Part shown: one piece after another, positions 33,655 through 46,383 of the stretch
How positions within the stretch are numbered: position 1 is the stretch's first letter
How the letters are laid out: each line of letters begins with the position of its first letter
Source of the DNA: Adiantum capillus-veneris
Taxonomy: Eukaryota > Streptophyta > Polypodiopsida > Polypodiales > Pteridaceae
Direction: 5' to 3'
Assembly (NCBI GenBank): GCA_014529385.2
Contig: CM043953.1
Coordinates: 85,406,342-85,470,341, forward strand
DNA length: 64,000 nucleotides
Notes under the pieces: model-generated
Database searches by the model: none
Told to the model about the DNA's origin: nothing
The model's input: the letters and a program-made list of their open reading frames with translations, nothing else
Program-made: the position numbers and the translations under genes

Positions 33655-33716
33655 GACGAAGAATGCCAATAGAATATTAAATTTGTTGTCCAGGTTATAA
33701 GATTTTTATCCTCATT

Positions 33717-36564
33717 ATGAGTAGTGACGAGGATGTGGGACCGTCCAACCGAAACACCTATCTCTCAACGAGGGTCTTATGTCTTTGTAATCAATGCAAG
33801 CATGCTGTGCGACGGACAAGACGTGTTTCTTTGCAGCACGTTCACGAATTTGGCGAGTTCGATCCATCTATTATAGATCGAGTTGTTGCCAATTATAACT
33901 TGTCGGACTCTGACGCTGGCCAACAAGCAGCAATCTTGCAACCCAATAGACGTGTTCGCAGGCGCTTTGGTCAAGCAGCATATGTGAGGCCACAAGATGC
34001 AGCCTCTGACAGCTCGGGGGATGATCATGCAGAGCACATTCCCAACGAGGCAATGTTTGAGCCCGAGATTGATGAAATGATCGAGACGATCATGGATTCA
34101 GAAAGGCTTATCTATGATGATATGAAAAGTGAAGCCGATACGCCATTGTATAATGGAGCACGTATGTCTAGATTGAAAGCACTCCTGGTTCTTCTCAACA
34201 TGCAGACAAAGTTTGGATGGAGTGACACTAGCATCACAGCGCTTTTCAGGTGATCTATTACAATTAGTTTACTTTAATAAAACTCTAAATGTATAATGAT
34301 CTGATAGATTTTTACACGACTGTATCGTATTTTTATGTTGTATAGATTGCTTAAAGAGCACATACTACCAGCTGACAATGTGATGCCAGATTCCCGAGAT
34401 GAAGCAAGAAAGATTTTGCGAAACTTGGGGATGGATTACAATTCTATCCACGCTTGTCCTAATGACTGCATTCTTTTCAGAGGGGAATACATAGACATGG
34501 AGAAGTGTCCAAAATGTGATTCCGAAAGATATCGAGTAGATCTCCACGGGACAAAAATTCCACAAAAGGTTTTGCGAAATTTTCCTCTGCTTCCTCGCAT
34601 CAAGCATTTCTTCGAATGTAAGTCCATGGCCGCCCTAGCATCATGGCATGAGGAGAATAAATCTTCGGATGGTGTGCTACGAATTCCTGCAGATTGCACA
34701 GCTTGGAAACATATAGATGGAACATGGTCGGATTTTGCCAGGGAAGCTCGAAATTTGCGCTTAGGCCTGGCTATGGATGGCGTAAATCCATTTGGTCAAA
34801 GATCAACATCTTACAGTGTATGGCCCGTGGTCATCGTCAACTACAACATTCCCCCGTGGTTGACTACGAAGAAGGGGCACCTATGGCTAAGCTTGATTGT
34901 GCCTGGGCGATATAAAGTGGGGAATATGGATGTGTATCTTCGTCCACTATTGGAAGAGCTACAACAATTGTGGATTGGCATAGAGGTGGTGGATATGAGC
35001 CGACACACAGGACGACGGAATGCTTTGATCAGAGGCATTCTAATGTGGACCATGCATGACTATCCCGGGCTAACAGAATGCTCAGGTGATCTATTGACAC
35101 TCCTCACTCAGACACTGTAAATCTTGTTTTTTCCCATAGTTGATCTATTATCATGTGTATACATGCAGGGCTTCAAACAAGCGGATAGAGAGCATGTGTC
35201 ACATGTGGACCTAGACTGAATGCACGTAGGGCACCCTCACTGAAGAAGCAAATCTACGAAGGTCATCAAGCGTATCTTCCAGAGAATCATGTGTTACGCG
35301 ATGAATTTTTGGGAAGAGAGCCACCAAGGATGTCTGCACAAGCATGGTTAGAGCAGAAGGAGATGTGCGATGAAGGATTGCCTCCAGGGATGAAGAGACT
35401 ATCTCTATGGTATGAGTTACCATACTGGCCCCGACTCATGATCAATCACTTGCTCGATCCAATGCACATATTCAAGAATGTGGGTAATCTACTATGGGAC
35501 CATCTGACCGGCAAGAAAGATACTTTGGGAGCCAGAGTTGACCTTAGAAATGTGGGTCGTATGGAGCAATATTGGCCGCAAACAGCGTCTGATGGATCGA
35601 TAAAACTCCCTAAAGCACCATGGATTTTCACAGGAGCCCAAGAACGCAAAGTAAAAGAGACCATTCGATCTTTGCGGACCCCCACTGGCGTAATGCACTT
35701 GCTCCGAACGTGTTTTACTAAAGAAGGAAAGCTTACCGGTTTGAAGTCACACGATTGGCATAAAATGTGTCAGGTACGTTCATAGTGGACTTTAATATCA
35801 TTGCATAAAATGTGGACTTTAATATCATTGCTGCACATACTTTACAGTTTATTTTACCGGTTTCCATTGAGGGATGTTTGTCTCTCGACATCCGTAACAC
35901 AATCTACAAACTTGCAAAGCTGGTGCAATGGATCTCACAAAAGGAGATCAACGTAGACTCCATACCATTCGCCAAACTAAATGCTGCGGAGCTTGTGTGC
36001 ATGTTTGAGAAACATTTTCCTACTACCATGCTAACCATTCAGGTGCATCTTCTTGTTCACATAGTTGATGAGGTGGAAATAGCTGGCACAGTTCATTCCA
36101 GATGGATGTTCTTCTTAGAACGTTTCATGAAAACGCTTAAGGGATATGTACGTCAAAAGGAACGTCCGGAGGGTAGCATGGCAGAAGGTTGGTTGGTATC
36201 AGAGTCCCTAGTGTACATTGGAGAGTGGCTAGACGGATTTGATAAAGCCCGGGACACGCTATGGCGAACCATAGATGATGAGCGCATATCTGGGATTGTC
36301 ATGTGCAATCTCGGTTTTGAGAAGAAGATGACGGAAGATCTAGAGGCTAAAATCAACCGATTTTGCATGCTTCACAATCCAGTGATGCAAAAGTGGATTT
36401 CACAATATGAGGATGCAAAGCAAGAGCGACAAAGGGCACGAATCGAGTGGAGACGGGGAAGACGAGTGGAGTGGAATCATTGCGTCATTGTATTTATATG
36501 CGTCATTACGTCATTGTATTTAATGGTCTTTGCGTCATTGTCTACTCTATTCATTCAATATTAA
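33717..36564 (+). pseudogene. CACTA-1 transposase (TNP2-like), four exons, one stop codon
   Basis: The splice model is 33717-34249, 34346-35085, 35169-35773 and 35848-36564. All introns are GT-AG and the exons sum to an exact reading frame of 865 codons including the stop. Exon 1 begins MSSDEDVGPSN and has a cysteine pair (CLCNQC). Exon 2 holds the transposase_21 core (CPNDCILFRG, MEKCPKCDSERY, LAMDGVNPFGQRSTSYSVWP, MWTMHDYPG). Exon 3 continues NHLLDPMHIFKNVGNLLW. Exon 4 holds a DUF4218-like region (FPTTMLTIQVHLLVHIVDEV, GSMAEGWLVSESLVYI). A TAG at 35186-35188 replaces the expected Tyr in QTSGYRACVTCG. The enzyme would cut and rejoin element ends in the nucleus. Confidence 0.87.
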
Positions 36565-36593
36565 GTTTAAATATTCGTGTGTTTAATGCAGGT

Positions 36594-37876
36594 ATGGATG
36601 ATGAGGAGTTTCTTTCTTCTTTGTCACCGCAGCAGAGACAGTGGTACGTGGAGCGTCATCGCTCTGGCGCATCATCGCATGTTCCTACTCCATCCGCATC
36701 TCCCTCTCTTTCGGAGCATTCGGCGTGCTCCGAAGCTTCGGCGTCGACGAGACGAGCTTCACACTCGTCTAGACACCGGCGCTCTAGTGGTGGCGGTGGC
36801 GGTTGTTGTGGGGATTCCTCCACCGATGCCTCCACACCGCCTCGTGTTCGACGAGGCTCTTTACCCTCCCCTTCTTTGCCCGCCCCCACACCAGCCACAA
36901 CATCGCCATCTACACCAGGTTTTGCACGGCTGACTGTTCCTAGAAGCTACACACCTCTACCTACTCCTTGCTTCGGGGCCCAGACGCCGGTGGAGACACC
37001 TGACGTCGGTACCCCCATCGACACGCCGCTAGAGACCCCTATCGGGACACCCAGGTTCACGCATCACCGGCCAGAGGTCTTGTCTTACTCCGTCGACTTC
37101 AGCGGCGGCATCATCATGGATGATGATGGCAAGAAGGTGATCTCGCGCATGCGTGGTCTTTGCTCTCAGCTGTTTAGACACTACATACTAAACAAATGGA
37201 TTGAAGTACCAAGTGATTTAAAAAACAGAGTCATCAGCATACTTCATGATGAGTTTCCCATTCCAACACGGGATCAGCGCTTCAATGAAGACCTGATGAA
37301 GATTCGAATGCGCGAATACTACAAACACAAGCGTTCCGAAGTGCAAAAAGCAATCAAGAATGGGTGGAACAGGCCATATTGGCTGGCCAAAGAAGATTGG
37401 AAGAATGCGAAGAAAGCAGCGCACGAGAATCCCGACAAGTGGAAGCAACAAAAGGATGCAGCCAGAGCGCGAGTAGAGGCAGGGAGCTCGCACCACTTGG
37501 GGAGCGGTGGATGGGCATCATTTGAGGCCGATTTTGTAAGTGTTTTTGCATTGCTCTTTATGTTCGATAGTTTAGGGTTTATGAGTTTTTTAATTCTAAC
37601 ATAATGAAATCTTTGTATGTTTTGACAGTGGTCGATGACAGGACGTGATCCCACACCGTACGAGCGCGAGTACGCAGGCAGGAAGGGCTTAAACGCCCTG
37701 ATGGACATTCTCAATTCTTGTGGCGGCATGGTTAGTATTAGGGTTTACTCTTTTCTATTTTTTGTATTGTTTTATAAATGTCGTTATATGTTTATACTTA
37801 CTGAAAGCTGTCTTATTGTCTTTTTTTGCAGAATCCGACAGATACCCTGCTTGGACGCGATGAGACGTCTGACTAG
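36594..37876 (+). CDS. CACTA-1 second gene (plant transposase Ptta/En-Spm-like), three exons, intact
   Basis: The ATG at 36594 opens MDDEEFLSSLSPQQRQWYVE. Exons 36594-37535, 37629-37730 and 37832-37876 join in frame across GT-AG introns to give about 362 residues ending GRDETSD. Residues 25-110 are low-complexity Ser/Pro/Arg with a run of glycines. A Thr-Pro repeat segment (TPIDTPLETPIGTP) follows. The C-terminal half has HYILNKWIEVPSDLKNRVI and a basic helix (MREYYKHKRSEVQKAIKNGW, then RPYWLAKEDWKNAKKAAHEN), as in the Transposase_24 family that accompanies TNP2 in plant CACTA elements. It probably binds the subterminal repeats. No lesion is seen. Confidence 0.8.
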
Positions 37877-38221
37877 ACGACGTTAGTTTAGCCGTAGCTA
37901 GATAGCATTAGTTTAGGGTTTCTCATAGCTTATGTATTATGAGACGAATTTTATACGTCTTTTTGAACCATGTATATTATTACATTTGTCACCGCAGTTC
38001 CTTTTGCCAATCAATTCTTTATGCCTAAGATGTTGTACAATTGTCATTATTACATTTGCCAATCAATTCATTTTGCCTATGATGTGTACAATTGTCAATT
38101 TTGCAAACAATGCGTCTTGTGGGTGACTATTTTAGGTCTATTATCTACCCTTGCACTTTTTTAAAAAAGTGAATCAAGTACAATATGGTTGATGGGTGGC
38201 AGGGCATCACCAAACAAAATT

Positions 38222-38400
38222 TCTCTCGGGCGTCGCTATTTATGGCTTTGCAGCGTCGCTATAGTCTTCTATGTAAACGTCGCTATAACCGTTGCTATGA
38301 GCGTCGCTATGAGCGTCTCTATATAGCGACGCTTATAGCGTCGCATTTAGCGAAACTCTCGTAGCGACGCTCGTAGCGACGGTTTTAGCGACGCCGGGGG
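38222..38400. repeat. CACTA-1 3' subterminal repeats
   Basis: At least ten motifs of the form GCGTCGCTAT or its complement lie in 180 bp, some alternating as GAGCGTCGCTATGAGCGTC and others as TAGCGACGCTCGTAGCGACG. They mirror the cluster at the 5' end and would let the left and right ends be brought together. Confidence 0.88.
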
Positions 38401-38467
38401 TTATAAAAACCCAGTGTATTTCCGTCGCTAACAGCGTCACAAGAGCACACAACCTCTTGTAGTGTAG

Positions 38468-38474
38468 GACGCGT

Positions 38475-38564
<90 letters not shown>

Positions 38565-41027
38565 TGCTTGGGCTGCTTTGAAATGTATCGGCAGTGAGAT
38601 GAAGCAAACACAGTTATATATGTAAGAAAGAGAGAGAAGGGGGAGGGGATGCTTGTTGCATTAATACCTTCTTACAAATCTGTCATGACCAATCAAAGTG
38701 AGATTAGTATTTGTTCAACATATCTTGAGTAAATTACACCACAACACATCACAAGAAAAGCCATCCCAATCACTGTCTTAAGGCCAAGGGAGTCCTCTCC
38801 ACCCTGTCGCCCTCTTACAATATGTGGAATTTATGGCTAAATTGATGACAATACCTAGATACAAGCTATCAAGGCTTAAAAAAACACCAAGACACTTACA
38901 CATCATTGTTGTCCATTACTTCACGTTGGAAGAGAGACAAAGTGTCCAAGCTTAGTCCAAATCCACCCTCCTTGATTCAACAAATGTTGGGCTTACACTA
39001 GTAGGAGAAATGATAGATTTCCTACTCTCAATTGAATGATCACTCTCTCTTACAATGGCATAGAGTTCCCTTGCTAATCACCCCTATTACAACACATGCG
39101 CATGCATAAGACAATGAGCTTCCACTCAAGAGCTTCTTCTAGAGAGGTTGAGCTTGGCTTCTCAAGCTATAGCATAGTGCTCTTGCTTATGGCTCCCCCC
39201 CTTTTGTGCTAGCTACACCCTCCTTTTATAGCAATTTTGAGGGCTAGGGTTACTCCTCTAACTATGGTTGGGTTAGATTTTCAGCACTTATCTATTTTCT
39301 TTTGCTTGGAAGTATCAAGAATTTGGTGTATATAGATGAAGAAGAGAGAGAGGAGGGAAGTGGAGGTGATAGGACTTTTCATAGTAGGTTAGTGTTAGTA
39401 AATTAGTAGAGTTAGTATTTTTATTGATTTACAAATGGAATTGGATATTTACAATGGGAGTATCCAAGTAGGATACAATAAGGAAGAAAAAACTCTTAAT
39501 AGGTAAGAAAATATGGATTTCTTACAATGTTGATGCTCCAAGTGTCTTGAGTAGGGTCAATTTTGACGCTTGTTGACGGTCCACTAGCTTTGACGGTATG
39601 TTTTTTCTCCACTCTTGACCTTCCTTGGAAGCCAAGGTAAGTGAACATGAGTAATCAATCACCATGATGTTGTCTTTGAAGAGAAGAGGTTGAATTTTGT
39701 GGTTTTTTTGATAGATATGGGTAATATGGATGAGGAAAAATGAGACTAAGTGGTCAATTTTAGAATGGAACTGTGTGTAGGAGACATGAGTTCCCCATGG
39801 TTTCTCTGATTCTTCAAGGTTGAGAAGAAGGTGAGTAGGGTGGAGATAGGAGTGGTGAGAGAGGTGGGGATGATGAGTGGAGAAGTGTGTGTGAAAATGG
39901 AAAATGATAAAGTGGAAGAGGGAGTGTGGCTGCATAGCATGGGAAAACTGGGGTCCACCAATAAAATCATAGCTCATAGCTTGTAGCTCAGAAAAATATG
40001 AAAATATTTGAGGTAAAATTTCAGCTCAGGAGCTACAACTTTTCTTTGTAACACCTTTTCAAATTCGGAGAGCAAGTGATGTTTAAAAATTATCAAAACC
40101 TACTGTCTTTTCCACTACACAAAGTCCTTGTGAGGTCCTTTGGATGATTCTTTTGAATACCTCTAAGAGTGAGTCCCCATGGTGCATGCATGCATGCCAC
40201 ATACCCTTGACCTTATTTGGTAGGTCTATAATTGAAGATATTGTTGAGATCATGATATAAGTGAATAGTACAACTAAGAAAATCAAATATTGAGGGGTCT
40301 AAAAAAAATATGTACATGTCAAATATAAATAATATAGTTGGCAAAAATATAAAGGGGTCAAAATAAGTCTCTCTCATTATAAGTCTACCATAAAAAGATG
40401 AATATTTTTGATGGTCTAATTTATGAGAGTAATAGAGAATAGATGTAGAAAGGAAAAAATCACAATAGTGAAAAAATATACACATAAATGGAACTAGTTT
40501 TTTTGGATTTTTATTGGGATGGAGTTACACCAAAAATAAGAGAAGCTTGCATGAAAGTATTTTTATATGGAATAAAGAGTATGCAAAATGGTAAGAAAAA
40601 ATATGGTAATGGTGAGTCAATGTACATAGCATAAATAACACACCATAGAATAGTATCCAAAATGGTACGAAAAAATAAGGTAATGGTGAGTCAATGTACA
40701 TAGCATAAATAACACACCATAGGGAGAAATATTTAAATAAATACCAAAATAATTATAAAAAATCCTTTTATTTAGGCCCTATATACAATGAAATATTTAC
40801 ACACGAATGGGCCATAATATACTTATATTTTTTTTTTTTTTTTTTTTTTGGCTCAACTAGCCCAGTGACTAGCTAATTGAGGGTTTTTAAGAAGATATGG
40901 AAAAAGTCCCCTAACTCACACACACCTATATACAGTGAAAGGGTGAGGGTAAACACAGTGTTTGAGTGATTTGATAGGGTGAGGTAACTCGCTATGGAAA
41001 TTACAGAGAGCCGAAAAACGGCTATCA
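38468..41027 (-). repeat. Tat-2 3' LTR, segment right of CACTA-1
   Basis: It resumes with GACGCGTAAAGAG and a (GA)n tract (about 38477-38561), then matches 48166-50149. It extends about 415 bp further than the truncated 5' LTR, to GGCTATCA at 41027 beside the polypurine tract. A minus-strand TATA element (CTATAAAAGG) lies at 39222-39231. An internal tandem duplication (AATGGTGAGTCAATGTACAT twice) lies at about 40576-40725, and a 23 bp T run near 40828. Confidence 0.87.
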
Positions 41028-41042
41028 TTAGCCCTCCCCCAG
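41028..41042 (-). promoter_or_regulatory. Polypurine tract of Tat-2
   Basis: On the - strand GGGGGAGGGCTAA directly precedes the LTR start TGATAGCCG. It matches the position and the GGCTAA ending of the Tat-1 tract. Confidence 0.7.
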
Positions 41043-41055
41043 GATGATGGTATAT

Positions 41056-42551
41056 TCATGTAACATCATAAAGCATCTTTTTCCAAGAGAGTGCTTCAGA
41101 GTCCTTGACAAGCTGTTCATTGTTTGGCCCCTTGGAATTTTGGTTTGAGTTACACTCATGCTTCACGGAACAATACTTACATGACATACCTGCCTTTTGA
41201 CAGATCTTTGGTAGATCCTTTGGTAGAAGGCGACTCAAATAAGGCTTCAAGCGATACCCGTTTATCTTCTTGGAGTGCTCTTTCCCATTCAAGTCCATAA
41301 GTTGATAGTAACTTGAATTGAAAGCCTTCTTGACTATGTATGGTCCCTGCCATCTAGTTTCAAACTTGGCATCAAATGGATTATCGAGTCGATTGTCATA
41401 CCTTAGCACAAGATCTTCTTCATTGATGCCTTTGTCCATTAGTTTCTTGTCAAGCTTTTCCTTCGTCTGTGTGGCTTTCCTCTTGTAGCACTCGTATGCT
41501 GCTTCTCTTTTCCACTCAAGCTCAGCTAAGGTAAGAAGTCGATCCATCCATGCTTCTTGATCATCTTGTGTTGCTTTGCCATGAAGTCACATTGTTGAAA
41601 TGTTGAGCTCAATTGGTTATAAAGCCTCTTGACCATAGACCAAGTGAAATGGTGTAAACTCCGTGGCTTCCCTATATGCGGTTCGATACGCCCACAAGGC
41701 ACCATGCAAGAAGTCATCCCACAACTTTTTCTTGTTTCTCACCATCTTTCTAATGATGCATGCAATGACACCATTAGCTTTTTCTACCAGACCATTTGAC
41801 TGGGGATAGTAGGGTGTACTATGATGATGTAGAATGTGAAGTTCTTCACAGACTTCTGTGAGCAAGACCTTTCTAAACCCTGGACCATTATTAGAAACAA
41901 TCTCCAAAGGTGTGCCAAATCTACAACAAATGTGAGTGTAGACAACTTTGCTCACTGTCCTCTCATTTACCTTTGCCACACTTTGTGCTTCCACCCACCT
42001 AGTCATATAGTCTATAGCCTCACTAGAATGTAGAGTTTACCATTTTTTGTCCTGGGCAGAGGACCCATAGCATCAATGCCCCACTTTTCAAAGGGTCCAT
42101 TTGCAAGCACGATTTGCCTTGGACCATAAACCAATCTTCTATTCCCATTTACCTGACAATTGTGAAAACTTTTACACCAATGTTGGACATCCACATGCAG
42201 ACTTGGTCAAACATACCCTGCAAGAAAAATCTTCTTCACAGTTAACTCTTGGGCAAAATGACAACAGCGTGCCTCTTCATGCAAACCTTTTAGAATGGCT
42301 GGAATCTCCTTGATAGTTGGTACTCTTCTGCACACTTGATCCTTCCCTCTTTGATAGAGGGATCCTTCTAGGAAGAGATATGCGCTTGCCTTCTTCATGA
42401 GTCTCCTCTTCTGAGCCTTCGTGAAGTCTTTTGGAAACTCACCCTCCAAAATGTAGCTAATAATGGGAGTCAATGACTCCAATCTCTGGTATCTCAGTTG
42501 CTTGACAGTTGCTGCCACCATGATGACCTGCACTTCTTTCTGAACACATGT
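41056..42551 (-). pseudogene. Tat-2 integrase, active site altered
   Basis: The zinc domain is around 42160-42260 (MDVQHWCKSFHNC). The core has WGIDAMGPLPRTKNGKLY, EIVSNNGPGF and NGLVEKANG, with YRTAYREATEFTPFHLVYGQ after it. The second catalytic aspartate of the usual SDNGPGF-type motif is asparagine here. The C-terminal domain reads LVLRYDNRLDNPFDAKFETR and GPYIVKKAF, followed by a Lys/Asn-rich tail to 41056. A frameshift near 42010 and stops near 41615 break the gene. Confidence 0.83.
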
Positions 42552-42959
42552 AACTACTTGTTGTGCAAGTAAATCGGTATCTTCATTCGTTTTCCTAGGA
42601 ATATGATATAGTTGCACTTATTCAAATTGATTAAACAATCTATGAATGGCATGAACTTTTGTCCTTAGGCTTTCATTCTTGCATGCCCAAATGCCTAAAA
42701 TTTGCTTCACAATGAGAAGTGCATCCCCTTTTACCATGAGACGTTATATACCTTGGCTAATGCATATCTTTAAACCATGAAGTAGTGTGTCGTATTCTGC
42801 TTCATTGTTGCTAGTTGAACCTGGTAGATTGACCTTCTCTTTCATGACAACCTCCCCACTTGGGTTGAGCAACACTAGCCCTCCCCCTGCTTTTTGTGTG
42901 GCTCGTCGAAAAGCTCCATCAATGGTAAAAGCATTAGGAATACTTTTAGGTGGTGCCAT
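42552..42959 (-). pseudogene. Tat-2 second RNase H (archaeal type)
   Basis: FTIDGAFRRATQKAGGGLVL, NNEAEYDTLLHGL, VKGDALLIVKQILG and NEDTDLLAQQVV supply the four acidic positions of RNase H. A stop near 42742 and another near 42618 interrupt the frame. Placement between the gypsy RNase H and integrase is the hallmark of the Tat group. Confidence 0.82.
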
Positions 42960-44475
42960 GGTAGGGTCTTTACTTTAGGCACCTTAATCTCCTTCTCATG
43001 TACCCTATAAGTAAGGATCCCTGCCAATTGTGCACGCACACTATCTTCTAACTTGAAAGAGTATTGGAACTCTTGCAATTCCATAATCCATTTTGAGATC
43101 CTAGTACTAAGATTCATTTGAGATGACACCCAAGGGAACAAATTTCCTGTAGAGTGATAATTACAAAAAGTTTTGGTAGCAGGTAGGATCTAAACTTTCT
43201 CACCGCAAACATGAGAGAAAGCATCATGAGTTATGCTTCTGTGTAGCCTCTCTCCAAAGAATTCATGACCCTACTAGCAAAGTAGATGGGTTGCATCCTG
43301 GTACTATGGGGATCTTGTTGTAATAAAACTGCACCAATTGTTTCCTTCCCACCACTAGAGCTAACAAAGAATGTGTACTCCCAACAAGGAGGCATGAGTG
43401 TTGGTAGCTCTGACAAAATGACTTTAATGTTACAAAAGTACTCTTCAAGCTCATAAGACCATGCAAATTCTACTTGTTGTGTCAACTTTTGCAAAGGATG
43501 AAGCAACTCTGAAGCTAAGTGAATAAAGCGTGACATATACTTCACCTTTTGAATGAATGAGATGACCTCTTTGAGATTCTTGGGTGATGGGATCTCAATA
43601 AGAGCCTTTGCCTTTGAAAGATCCACCTCAATGCCTTTATAGGAAACCTTGTGACCAAGCAATATCACTTCATCCTCACCTATGTGACACTTGTCGGGGT
43701 TGAGTTGACCTCCCATGTCGTAAAGATTCTTTAAACCCTCTTCTACCCTTTGTAGATGCAAGGATTTTGAGCTATAAATGCAAAAATCATGAAAAAAAAC
43801 CCTAATGGACTTTCCAAAGAATGCTTAAAACACCATGTTCATGAAGCATTGGAAAGTTGCGGGAGCATTTGTCAGTCCAAATGGCATGACTCTAAAAGCA
43901 TAACAACCCCAAGGAGTGATGAAGGTTGTTTTCAAATGATCTTCCAATGCAATAGCTATTTAAAAGTAACCCGAGTAGCCATCACACACAGTGTACTTTT
44001 CATGACCAGCTACCTCATTTAGTATCTCATCTTGAAATGGGAGGGGAAAGTGATCTCTTTTTGTTGCCTCATTGAGTGGACGGTAATCCACACACACCCT
44101 CCACTTGCCATTTTTCTTAGGAGTGACAACAACGGGAGAGACCCACTCTGAATTCTCCAGTGGATAAATGAAACCTACTGCTAGAAGCTTTCTTACCTCC
44201 GTGAGTAAAGCCTGTTTCTTGATGACTCCTAGCCTTCGTAGCTTTTGAGCCTTAGGTGTGGCCTCTGGCTTCAACTCAACACCGATGTGCAGAGTCTCGG
44301 TAATTCCACGCACATCGGTGTATTCTTTAGCAAAAAGCCTAGGAAATTTCCTTAACACACCTTTGAGCTCCTCTCTTTCATCCTTTGTAAGTGTTGTAGA
44401 TAACATACCTTCTAGCATTCTTTCATCTTCCACTTTTGGTTTTCTTGGGAACCTACCTCTTCCAAACCTGGGCAA
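42960..44475 (-). pseudogene. Tat-2 reverse transcriptase and RNase H, active site altered
   Basis: RT begins near 44475 with WVSPVVVTPKKNGKWRVCVD and NEATKRDHFPLPFQDEILNE, close to Tat-1. A stop after DGYSGYF (43960) is followed by [12 protein letters not shown]. The catalytic box reads VFFHDFCIYSS, where Tat-1 has VFIDDF, so one metal-binding aspartate is histidine. The thumb and RNase H follow (GGQLNPDKCHIGEDEVILLG, KVKYMSRFIHLASELLHPL, ETIGAVLLQQDP, WIMELQEFQYSFKLED). Stops occur at about 43231 and 43800. Confidence 0.85.
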
Positions 44476-46334
44476 GAGGTCTCTTGGTTGTTTGGCTTAA
44501 ACCTTACCCCCATGACTTCAATGGAAGACTCCTCTTCAGTAATGCTACCGCTACTTTCTCCTTCTAAAGTGCTATAGGTCCATCCTTCCTCCGTCTCACT
44601 TTGAGATGATTCTTCATGGAGCTCCTCTTGGCATTTCTCCTTCATGTCAAAGACAACCTTCTTATGACTGTCATTCCTGCAAATTAGCTTTCCACTCTCC
44701 CAATCCTGCAAAGCTCGCATTTTCATTAGCCATGGTCTTCCTAGGATAAATGGGTAACCATTTCCTTTGGTAGACATGACATAGAAATCCACTGCGTTCT
44801 TAATGCCAAAGGCCTCCACAAAAACATTTTTACAAATGCCTACGCACCTAGCCTTGCTATTGTTTGCCATTTTCACTTTGACTTCAGGTGTCTCATGGAT
44901 GTGCATGCCTAGTCTTTGCATGAGTCCCTCTGTCATGATGCAAATTTGTGCACCCCCATCCACTAGACCTTTCCTAACCAATCTTTCTTTGATGTAACAA
45001 TCTAGCACCGGTGTAATATCCTCATTCATTTCATCTTGTGAAATTTTTACAATAGGTGCACTCTCTTTTACCTTTCTCCTAGTGCTAACTGCCTTTGTTA
45101 AATCCCTCCTAACTTGTGGGCATAATGCAAGAAACTGAGGCCATGAGATATTAGGACCCTTACCTCTCATGTCTTCCGACAAGTTGTATGGAACCATACC
45201 ATATCCAAGAGGAAAGTCTTGGAGGTTGATACAACGTCGAGTCCTCTTGGTTTCCTTGGTCTCCTTTGCCTTCTTTTCTCGTCCATGATCACTTTGTGAC
45301 GTGACTCCTTCTTTCTCCTTCCCCTTTCCACGGCCACGCTTAATGCCATTTTCTTCCATGTAAACCTCTTTTGAATTTGGCACCTCTACCACATGCACAT
45401 TTGGGTCTGGCAAAGGTGGAACTCCTTCCACTCCTTGTGGAGGTGGTCTTGCTCCATTTGGACTTTGTAGAAGCCGTGGTTGCTGACTAGTTCCTTCACC
45501 TGCATTCATCACTAGGTAATTCAAGTGAGGTCTCCTTGGCTCCCCATGGGGTCAAGGACAATTATACATCCCATGTCCAGACTCTCGGTAATTCCAACAG
45601 TGTAAAACTCTCCTAGGTCGTGGATCTCGCTCTTCAGACTTCCTTGCTTGTCCTTTTGGACCTAGAGCTTGTGCAAGGGGAATTGACAGGCTACTTAAAG
45701 ATTCATTTAACTTCTTGATTACTTCAATTGTTACCTCAGGAAGCTCCCTAGATGTCGATGCTTGTGACTTACCTTTGGGTCTAAGGCCTTCTATTGGAAC
45801 CTCTCCCCTTAGGCACTTGAGTTTCCTATACTTCTTGGAAGCTCTAATTTCAGATGCATTAGAGGTGGCAGGTGCATCCACCTCCACCTTTACCTTAAGA
45901 TCAAGAAAGAGTCCAGCTATGAATCTCTCCTTCTTTAGAAATTTTGCACCATCACCAGGGTTAGCAACATTTCGTATCCATAGAGACCAAAGACATAGAA
46001 ACTCTTGCTTGTACAAGTAGTAGTCATCTAAATCTTTTTGCTTATGAGAAACAATGTCTTGCCATAGTTTTTGAGTGTTTTGGGGATCAAAGAAGTATCT
46101 CTTGAAATGATTCAAAACTTCTGTGTAATTCCCCTTAACTTCGTCAGGCAAAGAGTCAAACCAAGTGCTAGCATCTTTCCTAAGGACCACCTCAAATATT
46201 TCTACGTGCTCTTGATCAGTTACTATCCTCTTGATATGGCAAGACATCTTGAAATTTGCTAAAAATAATTCTGCATCCTCTCCAGGCTCTCCAAAGAAAA
46301 GAGGGTATCCGGACATTTGGCGTTGGCTTTCCAT
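44476..46334 (-). pseudogene. gag: Tat-2 gag-protease with one stop codon
   Basis: The ATG at 46334 opens MESQRQMSGYPLFFGEPGED. The capsid region has LRKDASTWFDSLPDEVKGN and LNHFKRYFFDPQNTQKLW. The knuckle CWNYRESGHGMYNC has Tyr for the second Cys. The frame continues in register across a TGA at 45552-45554 into a proline-rich, highly charged linker and a protease with GLVDGGAQICIMTEGLMQRL. An acidic Glu/Ser-rich tail (ESSQSETEEG) ends near 44480, where the frame shifts into RT. Apart from the stop the frame is open for about 640 codons. Confidence 0.85.
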
Positions 46335-46383
46335 TATTATGAAAGATTACAACACGAGTTGCAACCAGGGATACAATAGAAAT

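Larger units (their letters stand above)
31600..38464 (+). mobile_element. CACTA-1: En/Spm-like DNA transposon with two genes
   Basis: The terminal inverted repeat is CACTACAAGAGG (31600-31611) against CCTCTTGTAGTG (38453-38464). The 3 bp target duplication TAG is at 31597-31599 and 38465-38467. The uninterrupted site is seen in the Tat-2 5' LTR. Subterminal regions at both ends carry many AGCGTCGCTAT-type repeats in both orientations, as expected for transposase binding sites. It contains a TNP2-like transposase gene and a second downstream gene, both on the + strand, plus a captured HMA gene fragment. Length is 6865 bp. A single stop codon in TNP2 is the only obvious coding lesion. Confidence 0.95.

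Noticed and set aside
35812-36000. An independent gene starting at 35812 in CACTA-1
   Set aside because: The first residues come from the intron before exon 4; the splice model joins 35773 to 35848 in frame with the conserved transposase.
39522-39977. Minus-strand frame of 151 codons in the Tat-2 LTR, with relatives at 49055-49539
   Set aside because: It lies in LTR sequence, is broken into different frames in the second copy and has no recognisable domain.
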